Below are positions 59,315 through 64,000 of a stretch of 64,000 nt of DNA, piece after piece. The notes below the pieces were generated by a model, which worked only from the letters and a program-made list of their open reading frames with translations, was not told the origin of the DNA and did no database searches. A program made the translations under genes and the position numbers. Source of the DNA: Symploca sp. SIO1C2 (lineage in GTDB: Bacteria; Cyanobacteriota; Cyanobacteriia; Cyanobacteriales; Coleofasciculaceae); assembly GCA_010672925.1 (NCBI GenBank), contig JAAHFP010000002.1:221301-285300 (forward strand), in the 5' to 3' direction. Numbering within the stretch: position 1 is the stretch's first letter; each line of letters starts with the position of its first letter.

Positions 59315-60778
59315 TCAGTTCTCAATTCCTCTGTATTTAATACTTGTTTCCGTTGCTTGAGAAAGAGTAGGCCAAGGCAAAAGATTGAGCTGGAGAATAC
59401 GTTGAGTGGGATCGTTGTCCCAAGCACTGTAAACATTCCTCCAATAATTAAGGAAGATTGGTTGTACTTTCCCCAAGGATTGCACTAAAAGCTGATATAC
59501 TTTATCAACTGTTCCTTGATCAGGAGAGACTTCTTGCTCAATTTCTAGGTCAAAGGCCAAATATTGTCGAGCTTCTTGATAAGCAATTTTGGCACGGTAT
59601 AGTCCGGTGAGAATACTCTGCAATTCTTGGCATTTCACTGCTTCGTCCAGCATATATTCCGTGAGATTGATACCATTCAGGAGCAAGCAACTATCTGCTC
59701 TACCGGTGACAGCAATTAGATCAGGAAGTTGCTCGCTAGCAGAGGAAAGAATCTTCGCCCAGGGCTCATCTTCCGGTTCTAGCAGTTCCGAGGTTAAGAT
59801 TACTTTTTTCAATTCTTGCCAACTGTATAAAGCCACCCGGTCATAGAGAATATAACGCACCAGCGGAATACCTTGCCAACGGGTTACACAAAGATGCTCA
59901 TCAACAGTTTCGAGGAAAGTATTAGGAATATTGAAATGGAAGAAGTGGGGAATTGGGGATTCTATACTCAGTGCATCAGCAAGAACCTTGTTGCGACACA
60001 ATACTCTCCGTAGGGCAATTGTTGCCAAGGATTCTACCCCAAGACCACCTGTATCACTACTACCGTAAAGGGAAAACATAAATGGACTGTTCTCTTCTAT
60101 CCCTGCGCGACTTTGAAGAGAAGCGCGTAGGTTTTCTGGAAAAGGTTCACCCAGTACCACATATTTAAGCTTATCCAACGGGAGAGTTTGCTTTAACTGA
60201 GTCGCCTTGAGATGAAGATGGGCGATTGCCGATGGCACCATAAACAGTACAATTTGATCTACCAAGGAGTTCAGTTGAGAGATCATCTTGATAATTTCAT
60301 CATGATGGTTACCAGGACAGAAAACCCCGAACGGATAAGGTGCATCTAGTGCCATAGTTTTCATCGCCCAAGATAGATATTCTCCTCCTGCCCAGCTTCC
60401 CAAACTCAAGCCCACAATTGCCAGTGTTTTTTTCTGATGGATAGCGAAGCGCTCTTCAAGAAAACTGCGAACTCCAGCAGGGATAAAACGGCTATTTGAT
60501 TTTAGTGTAGGCCAGTAGAAAGGGTTTCCGGATGAGCCGGAAGAACTATATATCGCTAAAATTTCTTGCTCATCAGTCGCCAGTAGTTCCTCGAAGGGGT
60601 AAGCAAGGATGTAAGATTCCTTGTCTAACTGGGGCAGTCGCTCAAATGGCTCCCCAGCTTTCAACCCATGCTTTTCCAAGAATCTTTGGTAAGCAGGTAC
60701 AAACTCTTGGGCACGCTGAGCAACCTGTTGGGCGGTTTCTTTCGAGCCGAGAGTGTTTTTCAAGAATGGGTTATTCAT
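59315..60778 (-). CDS. PaaK-like adenylate-forming enzyme
   Basis: A 487-aa ANL-type enzyme of the phenylacetate-CoA ligase (PaaK) branch. Adenylation motifs are AIYSSSGSSGNPFYWP (ATP-binding loop, about residue 79), FMFSLYGSSDTGGLGVES (about 235), DRVALYSW, and VTGRADSCLLLNGINLTEYM (about 365). A PaaK-like carboxylate-activating role is clear; the acyl acceptor (CoA, amine or hydroxyl) is not. The ATG at 60778 overlaps the stop of the upstream oxidoreductase gene (TGATG). The C-terminal ~60 residues are longer than usual and end WPTLSQATETSIKYRGIEN. In context it may activate an aromatic or amino acid carboxyl for amide or ester formation. Confidence 0.87.
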   Translation of the reverse strand: MNNPFLKNTLGSKETAQQVAQRAQEFVPAYQRFLEKHGLKAGEPFERLPQLDKESYILAYPFEELLATDEQEILAIYSSSGSSGNPFYWPTLKSNSRFIPAGVRSFLEERFAIHQKKTLAIVGLSLGSWAGGEYLSWAMKTMALDAPYPFGVFCPGNHHDEIIKMISQLNSLVDQIVLFMVPSAIAHLHLKATQLKQTLPLDKLKYVVLGEPFPENLRASLQSRAGIEENSPFMFSLYGSSDTGGLGVESLATIALRRVLCRNKVLADALSIESPIPHFFHFNIPNTFLETVDEHLCVTRWQGIPLVRYILYDRVALYSWQELKKVILTSELLEPEDEPWAKILSSASEQLPDLIAVTGRADSCLLLNGINLTEYMLDEAVKCQELQSILTGLYRAKIAYQEARQYLAFDLEIEQEVSPDQGTVDKVYQLLVQSLGKVQPIFLNYWRNVYSAWDNDPTQRILQLNLLPWPTLSQATETSIKYRGIEN

Positions 60779-61773
60779 CACTGCTCATTCCTCTGTTCTA
60801 GTGCAGGAAGCACCACAATGTTCCCCACAATACCACGCTGCTCCATGCGCAATAAGGCTTCAGATACTTCTGTTAAACAGACTACCTTATCGATTACTGG
60901 CTGTAACTTACCCTCAGCAAATGCTGGTATAACCAAATCCCCCATTGTTTCCAGACTGGCTTGATAGTCACTGTTGAACCATAATCCCATACCGTAGAGT
61001 TTGGCATTACGTCCAATCAATTTAACTATAGGGAAGGTAACATCTTTGCCCGTAGTATAACCATAGGATACGATACGACCATGGCTAGCGATCGCATCTA
61101 GGCAATGGGGCAAGGTTACTTTCCCTCCCCCATCTAGGGCTACTTGCACCCCAGTTTCTCCACAGATCCTCCGAACCTCAGATACTACATCCTGGTTGCT
61201 GTAGTCTAATACCTGTTCCGCCCCAAGTTCCTTTAAACGCTCGACCTTAGCTGTAGTCCCGGCAGTTGCGATCGCTCTTCCTCCTAAAAGCTTAGCAAGT
61301 TGGATAGCAGCAGTTCCCACACCGCCACTACCGGGATGCACCAGTACCCATTCTCCAGCTTGTAGTTTGGCTTGGTGGACAAGTGCCATACTAGCGGTTA
61401 GATAGGCGATGGGTAGGCTGGCTGCTACTTCCCAAGAAATCTGCTCAGGAAGAGGTAACAACTCAGTTGCCAAACCAATCGCCATTTCTGCAAATGCCCC
61501 CCTGACATGTCCAACTACCCGCATTCCAGGCACAAGTCCCGTCACTCCCTCTCCCACAGCATCCACTTCTCCCGCCGCTTCTTGACCGAGGAGATGAGGT
61601 AGTCCAGTATAACCAACTCGATAGGTGCCGTAGGTAGTCTGTAGGTCAGAATTGTTCATTGCCGCAGCTTTAACCCTAATCCTGACTTCACCAGAGCCAG
61701 GGGAGGGAACTTCCACATCATCCACCCGAACGGAATTCGGGCCTTGCATGTCGTGAATAAGTACTGCTTTCAT
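60778..61773 (-). CDS. zinc-independent MDR oxidoreductase (quinone reductase type)
   Basis: A 331-aa medium-chain dehydrogenase/reductase. The N-terminal groES-like domain starts MKAVLIHDMQGPNSVRVDDV and lacks the zinc-ligand cysteines. The nucleotide fold has VLVHPGSGGVGTAAIQLAKL (about residue 145), a glycine-rich AxxGxxG-type NAD(P)H site, then GRIVSYGYTTGKDVTF. It resembles NADPH:quinone oxidoreductases and enoyl reductases. It is the first gene of the four-gene run ending in the methyltransferase, with its stop overlapping the PaaK-like start. Reduction of a C=C or quinone bond in the pathway is a plausible role. ATG start; prs is downstream-facing on the same strand, about 200 bp upstream. 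Confidence 0.9.
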   Translation of the reverse strand: MKAVLIHDMQGPNSVRVDDVEVPSPGSGEVRIRVKAAAMNNSDLQTTYGTYRVGYTGLPHLLGQEAAGEVDAVGEGVTGLVPGMRVVGHVRGAFAEMAIGLATELLPLPEQISWEVAASLPIAYLTASMALVHQAKLQAGEWVLVHPGSGGVGTAAIQLAKLLGGRAIATAGTTAKVERLKELGAEQVLDYSNQDVVSEVRRICGETGVQVALDGGGKVTLPHCLDAIASHGRIVSYGYTTGKDVTFPIVKLIGRNAKLYGMGLWFNSDYQASLETMGDLVIPAFAEGKLQPVIDKVVCLTEVSEALLRMEQRGIVGNIVVLPALEQRNEQ

Positions 61774-61980
61774 AAGACACTAAGGCAACAGGGAATAAGG
61801 AACTGGGGGAGCTGGGGGAGCTGAGGAAGAGGAATACAATTTTTCTGCTCCCTTGGGGTATTTCCATATATGGGTTTTTTAGCATCCAAACCCGATATAT
61901 GGGAGTTGACAAAATGCACGAACTTTTAACTTGTCACCATTGCCTGACAACAAACAACAAACGACAAACAACAAACAACA
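61774..61980. other. gap between prs and the cluster
   Basis: No gene is seen in these 207 bp. A gctgggggagctggggga run (about 61804-61822), a ccatatatgggttttttagc stretch near 61863, and an acaaacaacaaacgac tandem run (about 61950-61978) are repeats. This region should hold the promoter of the four-gene run. Confidence 0.5.
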
Positions 61981-62973
61981 TCAACTAAACATACTGCTAA
62001 CAGAACTGTCATCATGAACACGCCAGATGGTTTCCCCTATCAGGTTAGCCACAGAAAGGATCTTGAGCTGTTCAAACTTTTGGGTTTCTGGAAGTGGAAT
62101 AGTATTAGTAACAATCACTTCTTCAAATACCCCTTGAGAGAGGCGCTCTATTGCTGGTGGTGAAAACACAGCATGAGTGGCGCAGGCGTAAACTTGACGA
62201 GCCCCTTCTTGACGCAGTATTCTGGCTGCTTCGCAAATGGTTCCGGCAGTGTCAATCATGTCATCTACTAGTACTGCTGTTTTACCAGCAACATCTCCAA
62301 TGACATTCATCACTTCCGCCACATTGTGAGCCTGTCTACGCTTATCGATAATAGCTAAGGGGGCATCATTGAGCTTTTTGGCAAATGCTCTAGCCCTAGC
62401 AACGCCACCAACATCTGGCGAAACCACCACTAGGTCGGGTAGTTGTTTAGAAGCCAGGTAATCTATCAATACTGGTGAACCATAAACATGATCCAAAGGA
62501 ATATCAAAGTAGCCTTGAATTTGAGCTGAGTGCAAATCCATCGCCACAATTCGGTTGGCACCGGCTTCAGTCATGAGATTAGCAACCAGTTTTGCCGTAA
62601 TCGATTCACGTCCAGCGGTTTTGCGGTCTGCCCGAGCATAACCATAGTAAGGTATGACAGCGGTAATTTGCCTTGCCGAGGCTCGACGGCAGGCATCAAT
62701 CATAATTAGCAATTCCATTAGATGAGAGTTAACTGGGCGACAAGTTGGTTGTACCAGGTAAACATCGCAACCCCGAATTGATTCCTGGATTTGGATGTAT
62801 AACTCACCATCAGCAAACTGCTTGCGCACCATCGGTCCTAAATCAATACCCAGGTAGCGAGCTACTTCCTGTGCAAGGGGCACATTAGCAGAACCGGAAA
62901 ACAGTCGTAGACGATTACTTTCTGCAATTGTCGGCAGGATACGCTGAAGCGCTAAGGTGGCAGAACTGCTCAC
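61981..62973 (-). CDS. prs: ribose-phosphate pyrophosphokinase (PRPP synthetase)
   Basis: A 330-aa enzyme that makes PRPP from ribose 5-phosphate and ATP, feeding nucleotide, His and Trp synthesis in the cytoplasm. Signatures are FSGSANVPLAQEVARYLG, EIRESIRG-type QIQESIRGCDVYLVQPTCRP, YYGYARADRKTAGRESITAK, MDLHSAQIQGYFDIPLDHVY, the PRPP loop VLVDDMIDTAGTICEAARIL, and VVSPDVGGVARARAFAKKL. Complete and normal. The start is GTG at 62973. It is a housekeeping gene next to, but not obviously part of, the cluster. Confidence 0.97.
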   Translation of the reverse strand: MSSSATLALQRILPTIAESNRLRLFSGSANVPLAQEVARYLGIDLGPMVRKQFADGELYIQIQESIRGCDVYLVQPTCRPVNSHLMELLIMIDACRRASARQITAVIPYYGYARADRKTAGRESITAKLVANLMTEAGANRIVAMDLHSAQIQGYFDIPLDHVYGSPVLIDYLASKQLPDLVVVSPDVGGVARARAFAKKLNDAPLAIIDKRRQAHNVAEVMNVIGDVAGKTAVLVDDMIDTAGTICEAARILRQEGARQVYACATHAVFSPPAIERLSQGVFEEVIVTNTIPLPETQKFEQLKILSVANLIGETIWRVHDDSSVSSMFS

Positions 62974-63266
62974 AGAATATACCCTCGAAGCTCATTTCAT
63001 CGCGATCTTACCATCCTGTACCTGGCCACATCATAAAATGTAACGAAAGTGTGGGAAGTGTGGGAGGTGTGAGAGGAGTGAGGAGTATAGGACTTCCAAA
63101 TAAAAAAATATTCCCTTGCTGGGAGAGCTGGGGGGGTGAAGGAGTAAGATAAAGGAGCCCTGCAAGTGAAACTCTTATCACCTGCGGGGGACAAGGAACC
63201 TTGCCTGGTCAATAAGACTTAAATATATAAGCTCTCTCTTGTTCGTAAAAACTGGTTGACAAGCTC
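62974..63266. other. divergent gap between prs and kinase gene
   Basis: The 293-bp region between two divergent genes holds gtgtgggaagtgtgggaggt-type repeats (about 63050-63080). No RNA gene or riboswitch was recognised. Confidence 0.5.
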
Positions 63267-64000
63267 ATGGAACCACCAATTGAACCTGGAACAATTTTGC
63301 AAGAACGCTACCGCTTACTCAATACTCTTGGTCAAGGCGGATTTGGCAGGACTTATCTAGCAGAAGATTTAAATCGCTTTGAAGAACGTTGTGTCCTCAA
63401 GGAATTTATTCCTACTCAGATGCAAGCTAACATGCTCGATAAGTCAAGGGAACTGTTTCAGAGAGAGGCAACCATTCTCTATCAAATTAAACATCCCCAA
63501 GTTCCGGAGTTCAAAGCAACATTTGAGCGAGATGGGCGATTATTTTTAGTGCAAGACTATGTAGAGGGCAAAACCTATCATGAATTGATCAACGAACGCA
63601 AATCTCAACAATTCAGAGATGCTGTCAATTCTTCAATCTTCTCAGAAGCAGAGGTCAGGCAGCTATTTGCTCAGTTGTTGCCGGTACTAGATTATCTTCA
63701 CCAACAAAGCATTATTCATCGGGATATTTCACCAGACAATATTATTCAACGCAGTACAGACAAGCTACCGGTATTGATTGACTTTGGTGTTGTTAAGGAA
63801 GTAGTAACTCGAATTCAAGGTCCTGAGACAGAAGCTTCCATTCCAGCTACAAGTGTAGGTAAATCTGGCTATGCACCCAGTGAGCAAGTTCAGATGGGTC
63901 AGGCTTTTCCCAGTAGTGATCTATATGCTCTAGCAGTTACAGGAGTAGTACTACTAACTGGCAAAGATCCTCAGACGCTTTTCGATCAAGATCAGATGAC
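63267..64000 (+). CDS. Ser/Thr protein kinase, 5' part (runs off the window)
   Basis: An open frame from ATG 63267 continues past the window end (244 codons visible). The Hanks-type kinase domain starts at about residue 12: GTILQERYRLLNTLGQGGFG (glycine loop), lysine in RCVLKEFIP, then YLHQQSIIHRDISPDNII with the HRDxxxxN catalytic loop, and VLIDFGVVKE for the metal site; GKSGYAPSEQVQMGQAFPSS is the activation segment. Unlike the kinase at 9759 there is no N-terminal zinc cluster. The C-terminal part, which often holds WD40, GUN4, pentapeptide or TPR modules in cyanobacteria, is not visible. It is divergent from prs. Confidence 0.93.
   Translation, partial: MEPPIEPGTILQERYRLLNTLGQGGFGRTYLAEDLNRFEERCVLKEFIPTQMQANMLDKSRELFQREATILYQIKHPQVPEFKATFERDGRLFLVQDYVEGKTYHELINERKSQQFRDAVNSSIFSEAEVRQLFAQLLPVLDYLHQQSIIHRDISPDNIIQRSTDKLPVLIDFGVVKEVVTRIQGPETEASIPATSVGKSGYAPSEQVQMGQAFPSSDLYALAVTGVVLLTGKDPQTLFDQDQM

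Overview
The window is chromosomal DNA from a cyanobacterium, most likely a large-genome filamentous one. Signs are the frequent HIP1 octamer (GCGATCGC), the cyanobacterial rpmG-rpsR-RNase II block, SpkB-type kinases with pentapeptide repeats, a cyanobacterial-type tmRNA tag, DUF4336/DUF4350/DUF547/PAP-fibrillin families, and many heptanucleotide tandem repeats and palindromic mini-elements between genes. The resemblance to Moorena/Lyngbya-like genomes is an impression and was not tested.

Layout. 0-1 kb: wreck of an ISL3-type transposase and an orphan antitoxin-like gene. 1-15 kb: mostly housekeeping (RNase II/R family exonuclease, S18, L33, RDD protein, Tat-exported M19-like protein, moeA, two tandem secreted beta-trefoil-like proteins, SpkB-type kinase, pheT), followed by a palindrome-rich mini-element. 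14.7-18.7 kb: DUF4336, YciI, a DUF433/DUF5615 toxin-antitoxin pair, and a TnpB-only IS605-family element that has split a GNAT acetyltransferase gene. 18.7-28.9 kb: DyP peroxidase beside an unknown 488-aa protein, a hybrid histidine kinase, a solute-binding lipoprotein, a membrane-anchored protein of unknown function and a fatty acid desaturase. 29 kb: ssrA, overlapped by the end of a membrane-protein gene. 29.9-43 kb: PAP-fibrillin, MFS (GPH) transporter, pentapeptide protein, MBOAT acyltransferase, Kir-type channel, DUF547 lipoprotein, CofG, a PAN-like secreted protein, a second DUF433/DUF5615 pair between direct repeats, and an M16 protease. 43.3-47.7 kb: operon DUF4129-DUF4350-(AAA ATPase with nuclease-like C-terminus)-MoxR. 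48-49.4 kb: an RND-type adaptor lipoprotein without its pump.

The most distinctive region is 49.7-61.8 kb. It holds a short leader-like peptide gene, a class B asparagine synthetase-like amidotransferase, a PhnC-like ABC ATPase, two related bicupin proteins, two close alpha/beta-hydrolase paralogues that lack the serine nucleophile, a PAPS sulfotransferase, a pterin-dependent aromatic-amino-acid-hydroxylase homologue, a SAM methyltransferase, a PaaK-like adenylate-forming enzyme and an MDR oxidoreductase. Tight spacing (TGATG overlap, 4-16 bp gaps) makes most of it two minus-strand transcription units around one plus-strand hydroxylase gene. I read it as a cryptic small-molecule pathway without PKS or NRPS modules, in which a carboxylate or aromatic substrate would be hydroxylated, activated, amidated, methylated and sulfated. 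The product is unknown. A 99-bp fragment of one of its cupin genes, about 93% identical, lies 23 kb away at 30.5 kb, so related DNA has been copied within the genome. The window ends with prs (PRPP synthetase) and the 5' part of another Ser/Thr kinase.
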